A program made the translations under genes and the position numbers. A stretch of DNA of 64,000 bases from Clostridia bacterium (GTDB lineage: Bacteria; Bacillota; Clostridia; RUG12999). The notes beneath the pieces are model-generated. The model had not been told where the DNA came from. It saw nothing but the letters and a program-made list of their open reading frames with translations, and searched no databases. The stretch is taken from the NCBI GenBank assembly GCA_017396395.1, contig JAFQMF010000017.1, forward strand, positions 1-64,000, in the 5' to 3' direction. Below, in pieces: positions 18,072 to 26,722 of the stretch (position 1 is its first letter; every line of letters starts with the position of its first letter).

Positions 18072-19988
18072 TTAGCCTATTTGTGTTCCTGTGGGCATAT
18101 CCCCTTCTATGGTACAAAGAACAAGATTTTCAGCATCTGCCGCCGCAAGAAGCATACCTTTAGATTCTACTCCTCTTATTTTAGCAGGTTTTAAGTTTGC
18201 CACAAGAATTATATTTTTACCCGGTAAATCTTCCGGTTTATACTGTTTTGCAATTCCTGAAACAATAGTTCTTGTTTCTCCGCCCATTTCAAGAGTAAGC
18301 TTTAACAATTTGTCCGCCTTCTCTACCTTTTCAGCTGATATTACTTTGGCTACTCTAAGGTCAATTTTAGCCACATCTTCAATTGTAATTTCAGGCTTTA
18401 AGTTAAGCTCAGGTTTTGAAGGTTCAGCATCTTTTTCCAGTTCCTCCAGCATTTTTGCCTCGTCAATTCTTGCAAATAACACCTCAGGCTGGCCTACCTT
18501 TGTTCCTACTTTTGTTTTACCGAAAGTCTCCAGACTTTCTAAAGTTTTATCCTCTGCCATAATCTGATTAAAAATTTTATCTGCTGTTTCAGGCATAAAG
18601 GAGGAAAGAAGAACGCCGATATATCTGATAGCTTCAATAAGATTATAAAGCACTGTTGAAAGTCTTTCTTTTTTATCTTCATCCTTAGCTAAAGTCCAGG
18701 GGGTTGTTTCGTCAATATACTTATTGCTTCTTCTTGCAAGGTTAATAATCGCCCCAAGGCTGTCTGCAACTCTGTGCCCTTCCATTGCCTTTTTAACTTC
18801 CTTATAAGTATCAACTGCACACAGTTTCAGCTCATTGTCGATATTTTCAGAAGAGTTAGCTGAAATAAGCTGGCCTCCGAAATATTTGTTTATCATGGCA
18901 ACTGTGCGGTTTACAAGGTTACCTATAATATTTGCAAGGTCAGAATTATACTTGGAAATTACCATTTCGTAGGTAATGCTTCCGTCATTTGCAAAAGGCA
19001 TTTCACTAAGCACATAATATCTTACTGCATCTACTCCAAACTTGTCTGCAAGTTTGTCTGCATAAATTACGTTACCCCTTGATTTACTCATTTTATCGTT
19101 GCCAAACAAAAGCCACGGATGTCCAAACACCTGCTTTGGAAGGGGTTCTCCCAGTGCCATAAGCATAATAGGCCAGTATATTGTATGAAAACGCAAAATA
19201 TCTTTACCGATAATGTGCACATTTGCAGGCCAGTATTTCTTATAAAGTTCACCGCTGCCGTCAGGGCTGTAACCAAGAGCTGTAATATAGTTGGAAAGAG
19301 CGTCAATCCATACATAAATTACATGGTCAGGGTCAAACTCCACAGGCACTCCCCATTTAAAGGAACTGCGTGAAACACACAAATCCTGAAGTCCGGGTTT
19401 TAGGAAATTATTTACCATTTCCTTTTTGCGGGATTCGGGCTGAATAAAATCAGGATTTTCTTCAATATGCTTTATAAGACGGTCAGCATACTTGCTCATT
19501 TTAAAGAAATATGCCTCTTCCTTAGTAGGCTTTACAGGTCGCCCGCAATCAGGACAACATCCGTCAACAAGCTGTGTTTCTGTAAAGAAGGATTCACAGG
19601 GAACGCAGTACATTCCTGTATATTCACTTTTATAAATATCCCCTTGCTCATACAGCTTTTTAAAGATTTTCTTTACTGCCTCTTCGTGATACTCGTCGGT
19701 AGTACGGATAAATTTGTCGTAGCTTACATTCATTTTATCCCAGATATTTTTTATCTGCCCTGCAACATTATCAACATATGCCTGAGGCTGTATTCCTGAT
19801 TCTTTTGCAAGCTCTTCTATTTTCTGTCCATGCTCATCTGTACCTGTTAAAAAGAAAACATCATACCCTTCAAGGCGTTTGAACCTTGCAATGGCATCAG
19901 TCAAAATCGCCTCATAAGTATTTCCTATATGAGGTTTACGGGATGTGTAAGCAATGGCAGTAGTTATATAAAATTTTTCCTTTTCCAT
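18072..19988 (-). CDS. metG: methionyl-tRNA synthetase
   Basis: Charges tRNA-Met. Class I signatures are present: HIGN in KPHIGNTYE near residue 20 and KMSKS in NDKMSKSRGN. A zinc-knuckle of CVPCE and CCPDCG lies between. The last about 100 residues are a tRNA-binding OB-fold domain (KIDLRVAKVISAEKVEKADK), which supports dimerisation. Start at 19988 (MEKEKFYIT), with GGAAGGA 10 bases upstream; a longer frame to 20033 adds residues unlike the family. No T-box leader precedes it. Confidence 0.96.
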   Translation of the reverse strand: MEKEKFYITTAIAYTSRKPHIGNTYEAILTDAIARFKRLEGYDVFFLTGTDEHGQKIEELAKESGIQPQAYVDNVAGQIKNIWDKMNVSYDKFIRTTDEYHEEAVKKIFKKLYEQGDIYKSEYTGMYCVPCESFFTETQLVDGCCPDCGRPVKPTKEEAYFFKMSKYADRLIKHIEENPDFIQPESRKKEMVNNFLKPGLQDLCVSRSSFKWGVPVEFDPDHVIYVWIDALSNYITALGYSPDGSGELYKKYWPANVHIIGKDILRFHTIYWPIMLMALGEPLPKQVFGHPWLLFGNDKMSKSRGNVIYADKLADKFGVDAVRYYVLSEMPFANDGSITYEMVISKYNSDLANIIGNLVNRTVAMINKYFGGQLISANSSENIDNELKLCAVDTYKEVKKAMEGHRVADSLGAIINLARRSNKYIDETTPWTLAKDEDKKERLSTVLYNLIEAIRYIGVLLSSFMPETADKIFNQIMAEDKTLESLETFGKTKVGTKVGQPEVLFARIDEAKMLEELEKDAEPSKPELNLKPEITIEDVAKIDLRVAKVISAEKVEKADKLLKLTLEMGGETRTIVSGIAKQYKPEDLPGKNIILVANLKPAKIRGVESKGMLLAAADAENLVLCTIEGDMPTGTQIG

Positions 19989-20023
19989 TTTCCATAAATC
20001 CTTCCAAAATTTAATTATTATAT

Positions 20024-20052
20024 ATTTTACCATATTTTCTTAAAAAAATCAA
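20024..20052 (-). promoter_or_regulatory. sigma-A promoter of metG
   Basis: On the minus strand TTGATT (20047-20052), 17 bases, TAAAAT (20024-20029), about 36 bases before the chosen metG start. Confidence 0.72.
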
Positions 20053-20069
20053 TAGGAATAATTAAAGGA

Positions 20070-20099
20070 AAAGGACCAAAGGCAAATGCCTTTGGTCCC
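20070..20099 (-). terminator. terminator after nhaC
   Basis: GGACCAAAGGCA and TGCCTTTGGTCC form a 12-bp stem, followed on the minus strand by TTTTCC. It is 20 bases after the nhaC stop. Confidence 0.88.
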
Positions 20100-20118
20100 T
20101 AAAAAATTCTATGTACTA

Positions 20119-21726
20119 TTATGCCTTTTTTTCCTTTGTAACTGCTTTGATTACAAACAGTGTAATAATCATAATTGCAAATGCCGCAGGAAGAGCGATG
20201 TAAATATTTTTTACAAAGCCTGCAATAATATATGAAACAAATGAAATTACTGCAACTGTGATTGCATAAGGAAGCTGTGTAGATACATGGTTAATGTGGT
20301 TACACTGACCCCCTGCAGAGGACATAATGGTTGTATCTGAAATAGGTGAGCAGTGGTCACCGCAAACTGCACCTGCAAGACAAGCGGAAATTCCAATAAT
20401 GAATATTGGGTCGCCTGCATCAAACATAGCAGTTACAATGGGAATAAGAATACCAAATGTTCCCCATGATGTACCTGTTGCAAATGCAAGAAGACAAGCA
20501 ACAACAAATATAACTGCAGGAAGGAAGGCAACAAGACCTTCAGCCGCATACTTCATAAGACCTTCAACATACACATCTGCGCCAAGAAGACCTGTCATAT
20601 TTTTTAAGGATGTTGCAAAGGTAAGAATTAAAATTGCAGGTACCATTGCATTAAAGCCTTTGGGAATACAATCCATAGCTTCTTTAAAGGTTATTACTCT
20701 TCTTGCTACAAGGTAAATCATTGTAAATAAAAGAGCAAGAATACCGCCCCAAGGAAGGCCTACTGTTGCATCTGTATTAGAAAAAGCATCAATAAAGCTT
20801 GAGCCTGCAAAGAAACCGCCGTTATAAATAAGAGCAACAACACAAATAGCAATTAAAACAATTATTGGAAGTACAAGGTCAATAACCTTGCCCTTTGAAG
20901 AAGGCTGTTCTTCAGGAACTTCAGCCTTATCACCGCAGGTATAAAGGTCGCCATTTTCAACAGCATTCCTTTCATGAAGCTTCATCGGACCATAGTCAAG
21001 CTTCATAAGAGCAATTGCAATAATAAAACCAAGTGTTAAAACAGAATAGAAGTTATAGGGAATTGCCTTTATAAAAAGTGCAATTCCTTCCCCTTCGGGA
21101 GCATAGCTGGAAACAGCTGCCGCCCAAGAGGAAATAGGAGCTATCATACATATTGGAGCTGCAGTTGCATCAATCAAATATGCAAGCTTTGCTCTGGAAA
21201 TTTTATGGCTGTCAGTAACAGGTCTCATAACAGAACCTACTGTAAGACAGTTAAAATAGTCGTCAATAAAAATAAGTACACCAAGAACAAATGTTGCAAT
21301 AATTGCACCTGCTCTTGTTTTTATGTGTGTCTTTGCCCAGTTACCAAAAGCAGCACTTCCGCCTGCTTTATTAACAAGCGCAACGATTATACCAAGTATA
21401 ACAAGGAAAATAAAAATACCTGCTGTTCCTGAAACTGCCTCAATAAGGCCATTATTTAAAATCTTATCAAGTGCAGTAACCGGCTTGAAGTCTGCCGCAA
21501 AAAGACCCCCTACTAGAATACCGATAAACAGCGAGCTGTACACTTCCTTTGTAATAAGTGCAAGTCCTATAGCGATAATAGGTGGAACTAACGCCCAAAA
21601 GGTTGAATAAAACTTAGGTACTGCTTCAGCGTCTTCTCCTGCTGCAAAACAGCAAATTGCCGTTACTGCCACAAACAGAAGAGCAAGAATACCTGTAAGC
21701 ATAGAAGCTTTTTTCAGATTTTTCAT
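20119..21726 (-). CDS. nhaC: NhaC-family Na+/H+ antiporter
   Basis: A 535-residue integral membrane protein with about a dozen hydrophobic segments. The NhaC-family features are the charged segment FIDDYFNCLTVGSVMRPVTD in one half and ATGTSWGTFGILIPI followed by GDHCSPISDTTIMSSAG in the other. It exchanges cytosolic Na+ for H+ or acts as a related carboxylate-type exchanger. It has its own promoter and terminator. Confidence 0.9.
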   Translation of the reverse strand: MKNLKKASMLTGILALLFVAVTAICCFAAGEDAEAVPKFYSTFWALVPPIIAIGLALITKEVYSSLFIGILVGGLFAADFKPVTALDKILNNGLIEAVSGTAGIFIFLVILGIIVALVNKAGGSAAFGNWAKTHIKTRAGAIIATFVLGVLIFIDDYFNCLTVGSVMRPVTDSHKISRAKLAYLIDATAAPICMIAPISSWAAAVSSYAPEGEGIALFIKAIPYNFYSVLTLGFIIAIALMKLDYGPMKLHERNAVENGDLYTCGDKAEVPEEQPSSKGKVIDLVLPIIVLIAICVVALIYNGGFFAGSSFIDAFSNTDATVGLPWGGILALLFTMIYLVARRVITFKEAMDCIPKGFNAMVPAILILTFATSLKNMTGLLGADVYVEGLMKYAAEGLVAFLPAVIFVVACLLAFATGTSWGTFGILIPIVTAMFDAGDPIFIIGISACLAGAVCGDHCSPISDTTIMSSAGGQCNHINHVSTQLPYAITVAVISFVSYIIAGFVKNIYIALPAAFAIMIITLFVIKAVTKEKKA

Positions 21727-21792
21727 AAAAGTATCTCTCCTTATAAAATTATAATAAAAAATCGAAATTCGTTACTTAAACTTCAACATTTT

Positions 21793-21820
21793 ATTATATA
21801 GATAGTATCATACAAGACAA
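21793..21820 (-). promoter_or_regulatory. probable promoter of nhaC
   Basis: On the minus strand TTGTCT (21815-21820), 16 bases, TATAAT (21793-21798). The spacing is one base short of ideal. Confidence 0.6.
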
Positions 21821-22150
21821 AAAATTACAATAGTTATTTTTTACAAAATTAGACAGTATTTTTTTACTATTCCATCATAAGAATACATCTGGTTTTTAAA
21901 GGTCTCCCTCTATAACTGGTTTTTTTGTGAATGGTCGTGCAATGCTTGTGTAAACTTATAGATAAATCTCCTTGTCCATATTGTGACAATGAATGAAAGA
22001 TAAACTTTTAGTCATTGACAAAATATAACTTTGACATAGCACCATCTACAAATTATAGGTGGTGCTACTCTTTTACTTGTATTCTTCGTTGTAATCTCAA
22101 CGAAAAAATTATTCCACAGGAAATAAAATTATAGGAATCTGCCTTGTGGG
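21821..22150. other. 330-base intergenic stretch with one hairpin and a cysteine micro-ORF
   Basis: There is no gene of normal size. Two items stand out. A 21-codon frame at 21931-21996 reads MVVQCLCKLIDKSPCPYCDN and ends in Glu; it has four cysteines but no ribosome-binding site. An 11-bp hairpin (AGCACCATCTA / TAGGTGGTGCT, one G-T pair) at 22038-22066 is followed by a loose T-run. Both could be debris of a mobile element; I see no transposase or terminal repeats. Confidence 0.4.
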
Positions 22151-22179
22151 TTGACAAATATTATTTTTTATGGTATAAT
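22151..22179 (+). promoter_or_regulatory. sigma-A promoter of the NlpC/P60 gene
   Basis: TTGACA (22151-22156), 17 bases, TATAAT (22174-22179). A perfect consensus that gives a transcript start near 22186, far (about 140 bases) upstream of the coding region. Confidence 0.88.
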
Positions 22180-22185
22180 TAAAAA

Positions 22186-22315
22186 GATGATTTCAAAAAA
22201 GCCTTTGAAATCGTTAGCGGTTTTACCGCTTATAGAAGTCGTAAAATAGTAAAAGGTGCCACTTTATATCTGTATTATTGAATTGCTGTTAATTTAATTC
22301 AGGTATAACATATAA
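22186..22315 (+). promoter_or_regulatory. long structured 5' leader of the NlpC/P60 mRNA
   Basis: The leader holds a 9-bp hairpin GATTTCAAA/TTTGAAATC (22189-22212) and a 6-bp hairpin AGCGGT-TTT-ACCGCT (22216-22230), then an unstructured AT-rich part up to the AAAGGAG site. Cyclic-di-AMP riboswitches often precede such genes, but I do not see that consensus. Confidence 0.5.
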
Positions 22316-22327
22316 AGGAGCGATTTT

Positions 22328-23179
22328 ATGAAGTTTACAAAAACCGTTACAACACTGGCTTTAGCATTAGTTGTAACAACCTTCAGTGTATCTGCTGCAA
22401 CAGGTATTGTTACTACAGATTCACTGAATATTAGAGCTGCTGCCTCTACTGACAGTGCCGTTGTTGGTAAAGCATATACAGGCTATGCTCTTGATATTAA
22501 AGAATATTCAAATGGTTGGTATGCGGTAAATTATAATGGCACTACTGCTTATGCAAGTGCTGATTATGTTTCCGTTGATACTCTTGGAGAGGGTCTTGTT
22601 TCATATGACGGTCTTGTTTATTTAAGAAAGACTGCCGATTGGAATGCTCCTCTTTTCGAGAAGGTTGACAACGGCACCAAAATTAAGGTTACAAGCGTTG
22701 TCGGAGAGTTTTACGAAGTTCTTTATTACGGCAATATCAGGTACATACCCATTGTATGTACAAATGTAAGAAAGGACAGTCTTGCAGACCGCAGTATCAT
22801 CACAAGCAGTCTTGCTCAGCGTAGCGTAGATATTGCAGCCAGATACCTTGGTACACCTTATGTGTACGGCGGAGCTAAGCCTACAGGCTTTGACTGTTCA
22901 GGTTTCACAATGTATGTGTATTCACAGCTTGGAATTTCTCTTCCACGCAGTTCCTCAGCACAAGCAGGTTGCGGAGTGCCGGTAGATAAATCCCAACTTG
23001 TTCCCGGTGACTTATTGTTCTTCAATACATCAGGAGCAGGAGTTTCCCACGTAGGGTTATATGCTGGTAATGGCCAGTTTATTCACTCACCATTACCCGG
23101 TCGCTCGGTTTGTTATGATAGCCTTGATACAGGCTATTACACAAGAACATATATGTTCGCAAGACGAGTTACCAGATAA
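22328..23179 (+). CDS. secreted SH3b-SH3b-NlpC/P60 peptidoglycan endopeptidase
   Basis: A 283-residue exported cell-wall hydrolase. A signal peptide covers about residues 1-24 (MKFTKTVTTLALALVVTTFS). Two bacterial SH3 domains follow (about 25-84 and 90-145), then an NlpC/P60 catalytic domain with FDCSGF (Cys), SHVGLY (His) and FIHSP (third residue). Such enzymes cut gamma-D-Glu-meso-DAP bonds in stem peptides. It is monocistronic, with a strong promoter, structured leader and terminator. The ribosome-binding site is AAAGGAG. Confidence 0.93.
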   Translation: MKFTKTVTTLALALVVTTFSVSAATGIVTTDSLNIRAAASTDSAVVGKAYTGYALDIKEYSNGWYAVNYNGTTAYASADYVSVDTLGEGLVSYDGLVYLRKTADWNAPLFEKVDNGTKIKVTSVVGEFYEVLYYGNIRYIPIVCTNVRKDSLADRSIITSSLAQRSVDIAARYLGTPYVYGGAKPTGFDCSGFTMYVYSQLGISLPRSSSAQAGCGVPVDKSQLVPGDLLFFNTSGAGVSHVGLYAGNGQFIHSPLPGRSVCYDSLDTGYYTRTYMFARRVTR

Positions 23180-23212
23180 ATTTTTAAAGGTTAACCTTTA
23201 AGCGACTTCTTT

Positions 23213-23245
23213 AAGACCGCAGTTAATAAATAACTGCGGTCTTTT
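23213..23245 (+). terminator. terminator of the NlpC/P60 gene
   Basis: AAGACCGCAGTTA and TAACTGCGGTCTT form a 13-bp stem with a 5-base loop, followed by TTTTT. Confidence 0.92.
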
Positions 23246-23310
23246 TCTGCCCTGATAAGTAACAAAGGTATTTGTCTATCCATATAACATTTTACAACTT
23301 TTACCCAAAC

Positions 23311-23337
23311 AAAAAGAGCAGAGAATTTTCTCTGCTC
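23311..23337 (-). terminator. terminator of the yabP-yabQ-divIC-yabR run
   Basis: On the minus strand GAGCAGAGAA pairs with TTCTCTGCTC and TTTTT follows. It lies 12 bases after the yabR stop. Confidence 0.9.
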
Positions 23338-23349
23338 ATACATATCTTT

Positions 23350-23757
23350 TTATCTTCTTCCACCGCGTCTGGACCCTTTTTTTGCTAAATCAAGCTTTTG
23401 AATTTTTTCATCACTTTCCTGTTTGAATTTAGAAAGCATATCTTCAAAATCTATAGGTCCTGCAGATGGTTTTTTCCAGTTTTCAGCTTGCCTTGTCTGT
23501 TTTTCCTGAGGTTTTTCCTCATTTTCAACAGCCTTTTTAATAGACAAATTAATTTTGCCGTTATCATCTACCGAAAGGACTTTAACCTTTACCTCCTGAC
23601 CCACTGTCAGATGCTCATTTATATCCTTAACATAAGCGGAAGCAACCTCCGAAATATGTATAAGACCAACAAGACCTTCTTCAAGTTCTGCGAAAGCACC
23701 AAAAGGAGCTATGCTTTTAATTTTTCCATTTAAAATCTTACCGACCTCTATTGACAT
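23350..23757 (-). CDS. yabR: S1 RNA-binding domain protein YabR
   Basis: 135 residues: one S1 domain (about 1-72; GKILNGKIKSIAPFGAFAEL, GLVGLIHISEVA) and a charged tail ending in KGSRRGGRR. YabR-like proteins bind RNA; the exact function is not settled. It follows divIC, as in Bacillus. Confidence 0.9.
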   Translation of the reverse strand: MSIEVGKILNGKIKSIAPFGAFAELEEGLVGLIHISEVASAYVKDINEHLTVGQEVKVKVLSVDDNGKINLSIKKAVENEEKPQEKQTRQAENWKKPSAGPIDFEDMLSKFKQESDEKIQKLDLAKKGSRRGGRR

Positions 23758-23803
23758 ACTGAAAATTTCCTCTCCCGCTATTTTAAAACAGCGTTAAATG
23801 CTT

Positions 23804-24091
23804 TTACTGTGCTTTATCGTAAAAAATCTTTTCGTTACTTTTTACATACCCAAGTTTTTCTTTTGCCTGCTGTTCAATAAACTCATCAGAGCCAATTTTA
23901 GCAGTTTGTTCGTCAAGTGTAATAGCACGTTTTTTTTCTTCTTTTAATTCTGCATTTATGCTTACGAGGGTTTCTTTATTTTCACGTATTTGTTTAGCTT
24001 GAGAAACAAATGTCACAAGGCAATATACCATAAAAGCTAACAGTAAAACGCTTAAAAGTGCTCTGCCTGGTTTTATTCTCACCTTACGCAC
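23804..24091 (-). CDS. divIC: FtsB/DivIC septum formation protein
   Basis: 95 residues with a short basic cytoplasmic N-terminus, one membrane helix (about 11-30) and an extracytoplasmic coiled coil (about 32-65), the layout of DivIC/FtsB. It works with FtsL and DivIB in the divisome. The position between yabQ and yabR is the classical one. Confidence 0.9.
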   Translation of the reverse strand: MRKVRIKPGRALLSVLLLAFMVYCLVTFVSQAKQIRENKETLVSINAELKEEKKRAITLDEQTAKIGSDEFIEQQAKEKLGYVKSNEKIFYDKAQ

Positions 24092-24168
24092 GAAACCACC
24101 CCCTAATTTATTGCATAAATATATACACTATCATATTATACTATATCCAGATAAAATTTCAAGCCTTA

Positions 24169-24597
24169 TTATGACCAAAATTTTGCCTTTATTTTAGTTG
24201 TTTTGCACAATTTCATCAAATTTTTCAATGTTTTGTCTGCAAAACTAAGCATTTTTTTTACAGGATGGACCATTTTCATTATTATTTTTCTTATAAATCC
24301 CACTGAAATTACCATCCACTTCCCTGTGCTTTTACTCAGCGTAACAAAGTACACAAATAATCCCAGTGCACATCCCATAAATGTATATGCCCGAAGCTGA
24401 CCTTTTCCGCCTTTCCACAAGGCAAAATAATATACTATAAGTATCAGCATCCAGAATACACTGTCAAGGAAATACATAGTTTTTTTAAGCTTAAAGCCTT
24501 GTTTTAATGCAGATAACAGATCATACATAAGCCCTGCAAATACGCCTACAACCGTACAGTAGCAAAAGATTATAAACTGCTCTTTTATATTTATCAT
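24169..24597 (-). CDS. yabQ: spore cortex protein YabQ
   Basis: 142 residues with three to four hydrophobic segments near the N-terminus (IIFCYCTVVGVFAGLMYDLL...) and a basic C-terminus. YabQ localises to the forespore outer membrane and is needed for cortex formation in Bacillus. It begins 11 bases after yabP. Confidence 0.9.
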   Translation of the reverse strand: MINIKEQFIIFCYCTVVGVFAGLMYDLLSALKQGFKLKKTMYFLDSVFWMLILIVYYFALWKGGKGQLRAYTFMGCALGLFVYFVTLSKSTGKWMVISVGFIRKIIMKMVHPVKKMLSFADKTLKNLMKLCKTTKIKAKFWS

Positions 24598-24608
24598 ATG
24601 CCTGCCAC

Positions 24609-24884
24609 CTACCCGAAAATTTTAGAAATCAACCCTTTTTTAGCGGTTGCAGGAGCATTTACATCCTCATATACTATACTGTCAATGTCCCCCTCAACTA
24701 TTATTTCTCCGCTGTCAAGACTAAGCTTGTTCATATGGAAATTTATCCCTTTAATTTCCATTACTCCCATTGATGTATATACTACCACCCTGCCGTCATC
24801 AAAACATTCCATATCCTGTACTCCGGATACAGATACCTTTTTTCTTCCCTCTAATATAACATTATGAATTGTATTTTCTGCCAT
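24609..24884 (-). CDS. yabP: sporulation protein YabP
   Basis: 91 residues with the conserved start ENTIHNVILEGRKKVSVSGV and the MEIKGINFHMNKLSLDSGEI core of the YabP/YqfC family. It is expressed in the mother cell in Bacillus. It begins the four-gene run yabP-yabQ-divIC-yabR. A sigma-E promoter is expected, but I see no clear one in the AT-rich 60 bases upstream. Confidence 0.92.
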   Translation of the reverse strand: MAENTIHNVILEGRKKVSVSGVQDMECFDDGRVVVYTSMGVMEIKGINFHMNKLSLDSGEIIVEGDIDSIVYEDVNAPATAKKGLISKIFG

Positions 24885-24941
24885 AACAAGTCCACTCCCT
24901 TCATATATACATATATATTCTTAAAAAGCTGTATATATAAC

Positions 24942-24969
24942 AAAAAGACCATAGTAACACTATGGTCTT
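24942..24969 (-). terminator. terminator of the microcompartment operon
   Basis: On the minus strand AAGACCATAGT pairs with ACTATGGTCTT around 3 bases, followed by TTTTTG. It is 6 bases after the stop of the DeoR-type gene. Confidence 0.9.
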
Positions 24970-24974
24970 CTAAT

Positions 24975-25742
24975 TTATTCTTCTGCCTTTATTATTTCTA
25001 CCTTCATCTCTTCAAACTTTTCTTTCCAGGCATCTGACAAATCGGTATCTGTAATAAAGTAATCAATCTTATCAAATGGCGCAAGCTTTACAAAGCCTAC
25101 TCTTCCAATTTTTGATTTATCGCATAAGTAATATTTAGCACGGCTGTTTTCAATCATTTTCTGCTTAATACCGCACTCTTTTTCATTGCTTTCAAGTATT
25201 CCCGCATCAGGGTCAACACCCTTACTGCTAAAAAACATCTTTCCTGCAAAATAATTCTCAGAAACTGTATTTTCTGCAAGACTTCCCACAAAGGACTGGT
25301 TGTTACTTGCAATTCCTCCCACAGCAATAACCTTAAGGTTTTCCTGATTTACAAGTTCATTTACCACTCGCAGGGAATTTGTTACGATCGTTACATTTGC
25401 CATTTTCTTAAGTTCTCTTGCTAAATAAAATGTTGTAGTAGATGCATCAAGGAATATAATATCCCCCGGAACTATGTACTTTATTGCAGTCTTTGCAAGC
25501 TTCATTTTAGCATCAACATTAGTCCTTTTTCTGTTTTCCAGCGAAAGCTCATAGGTGCTTTCATCAATAGGAACGGCTCCTCCGTGAGTTCGAACTAAAA
25601 GTTCTTGCTCTTCCAGTTTCTCCAGGTCACGGCGTATAGTTTCTTCCGTAACCCCAAGAGTAACTGCTAGTTTACTTACCCATACTGCCCCTTCCTGCTC
25701 CAGAATTGTTGATATTTTTTTCTGGCGTTCCAGTGCAAACAT
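24975..25742 (-). CDS. DeoR/GlpR-family transcriptional regulator of the microcompartment locus
   Basis: 255 residues. The N-terminal helix-turn-helix (KLAVTLGVTEETIRRDLEKLEEQ) and RTHGGAV linker are typical of DeoR repressors, and the C-terminal domain is the sugar-phosphate sensor type. As last gene of the operon it probably senses a sugar phosphate such as fuculose- or rhamnulose-1-phosphate, or DHAP, and controls the two promoters at 34.5 and 39.3 kb. Candidate operators are the repeated TCTGTGTTT words there. This control is inference from position. Confidence 0.88.
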   Translation of the reverse strand: MFALERQKKISTILEQEGAVWVSKLAVTLGVTEETIRRDLEKLEEQELLVRTHGGAVPIDESTYELSLENRKRTNVDAKMKLAKTAIKYIVPGDIIFLDASTTTFYLARELKKMANVTIVTNSLRVVNELVNQENLKVIAVGGIASNNQSFVGSLAENTVSENYFAGKMFFSSKGVDPDAGILESNEKECGIKQKMIENSRAKYYLCDKSKIGRVGFVKLAPFDKIDYFITDTDLSDAWKEKFEEMKVEIIKAEE

Positions 25743-25769
25743 ATATTCACCTCAAATCTACAAAAAGTT

Positions 25770-26420
25770 TCAGGACTTTTTAAGAATTGTTACCTTTGCA
25801 CCGTTTTTAAGTCCGGCAGCATTGGCATCATCTGTATCTATATGCATTTCAACATTAAAGTCATCACGCACTCTCACCTGAACATCAAAAAACTTTGTAT
25901 CTTTAAGGTCTTCTCCTTCTACCAGAACATCCACATACTCTCCATCTTTAATGTTATGCTTTTCAGCATACTGCGGAGTAAGATGAATGTGTCTGTTAGC
26001 AATAATTACACCTTGTTTAAGATATACACTGCCTTTTGGACCTACAAGAACAAGCTTTTCAGAGCCTTCCACAACACCTGAGGGTCTTACAGGAGGGCTA
26101 ACCTTTAATACAAAAGTATCTGTTCTGGAAATTTCTACCTGAGTATCCTTTCTTACAGGGCCAAGTACTCTTACTTTTTCAATAGCCTTAAGAGACGGAC
26201 CTACCAAAGTTACAAATTCATTGGAAGCAAACTCTCTTCCCATAAGGTCTTTTTTCTTGGTAAGCTCATATCCTTTACCGAAAAGAGTGTCAAGGTCCTG
26301 TCTTGAAAGATGTACATGACGCTGGGAAACTCCAACTTTAATCTGACCATCTTCAGGTGCAGTACCCATATCTTTTATTGTCTTTAACACTATTTCTTCA
26401 ATAGCTTTTACATCATACAT
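25770..26420 (-). CDS. pduL: phosphate propanoyltransferase PduL
   Basis: Converts propionyl-CoA and phosphate to propionyl-phosphate, recycling CoA inside the shell. The two-domain PduL fold shows its metal-binding motifs: QRHVHLS, NRHIHLT and MHIDTDDAN. Residues 1-20 (MYDVKAIEEIVLKTIKDMGT) form an amphipathic helix of the encapsulation-peptide type. The length of 216 residues is normal. It precedes the regulator by 27 bases. No propionate kinase follows, so the last step must be elsewhere. Confidence 0.95.
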   Translation of the reverse strand: MYDVKAIEEIVLKTIKDMGTAPEDGQIKVGVSQRHVHLSRQDLDTLFGKGYELTKKKDLMGREFASNEFVTLVGPSLKAIEKVRVLGPVRKDTQVEISRTDTFVLKVSPPVRPSGVVEGSEKLVLVGPKGSVYLKQGVIIANRHIHLTPQYAEKHNIKDGEYVDVLVEGEDLKDTKFFDVQVRVRDDFNVEMHIDTDDANAAGLKNGAKVTILKKS

Positions 26421-26443
26421 TGGTGACTTGCCTCCCTTTCCGA

Positions 26444-26722
26444 TTATTTACTCATATCAAAGAATTTAAGTATTTCTTCGTGAGGACTTGGAATAATTTC
26501 AATTCCGTAAACATGGCCAAATTTTTCAGCCGCAACCTTACCTCTGTTTACCGCAGCAGTTACAGATGAAACTGACCCTGCGATAATCAGCGTTACAAGT
26601 CTTCCTCCAAGTCTTTTTTCAGTATGAACAAGTCTTACATCAGCAGTTTTAAGCATACTGTCAAGACCTTCAATGGAGGCAACGAGGCCTTCAACCTCTA
26701 AAAGTGCAATAGAATCATGCAT
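26444..26722 (-). CDS. BMC-H shell protein (PduJ/PduA-related, divergent)
   Basis: One BMC domain of 92 residues (ALLEVEGLVASIEGLDSMLKTADVRLV). It would form flat hexamer tiles. Start at 26722, with AAGGAGG 9 bases upstream, inside the end of the preceding gene, which it overlaps by 8 bases; the two are probably translationally coupled. The pore-loop region around AGSVSSV differs from the RGDVGAV of the two main BMC-H proteins of this locus, so a different pore is likely. Confidence 0.9.
   Translation of the reverse strand: MHDSIALLEVEGLVASIEGLDSMLKTADVRLVHTEKRLGGRLVTLIIAGSVSSVTAAVNRGKVAAEKFGHVYGIEIIPSPHEEILKFFDMSK

Noticed and set aside
19989-20070. T-box leader before metG
   Set aside because: The gap is short, has no T-box sequence (AGGGTGGNACCGCG-like) and no antiterminator; a plain promoter is present.
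22186-22327. Cyclic-di-AMP (ydaO) riboswitch upstream of the NlpC/P60 gene
   Set aside because: The context fits, but none of the conserved blocks I know of that riboswitch are seen in the leader.
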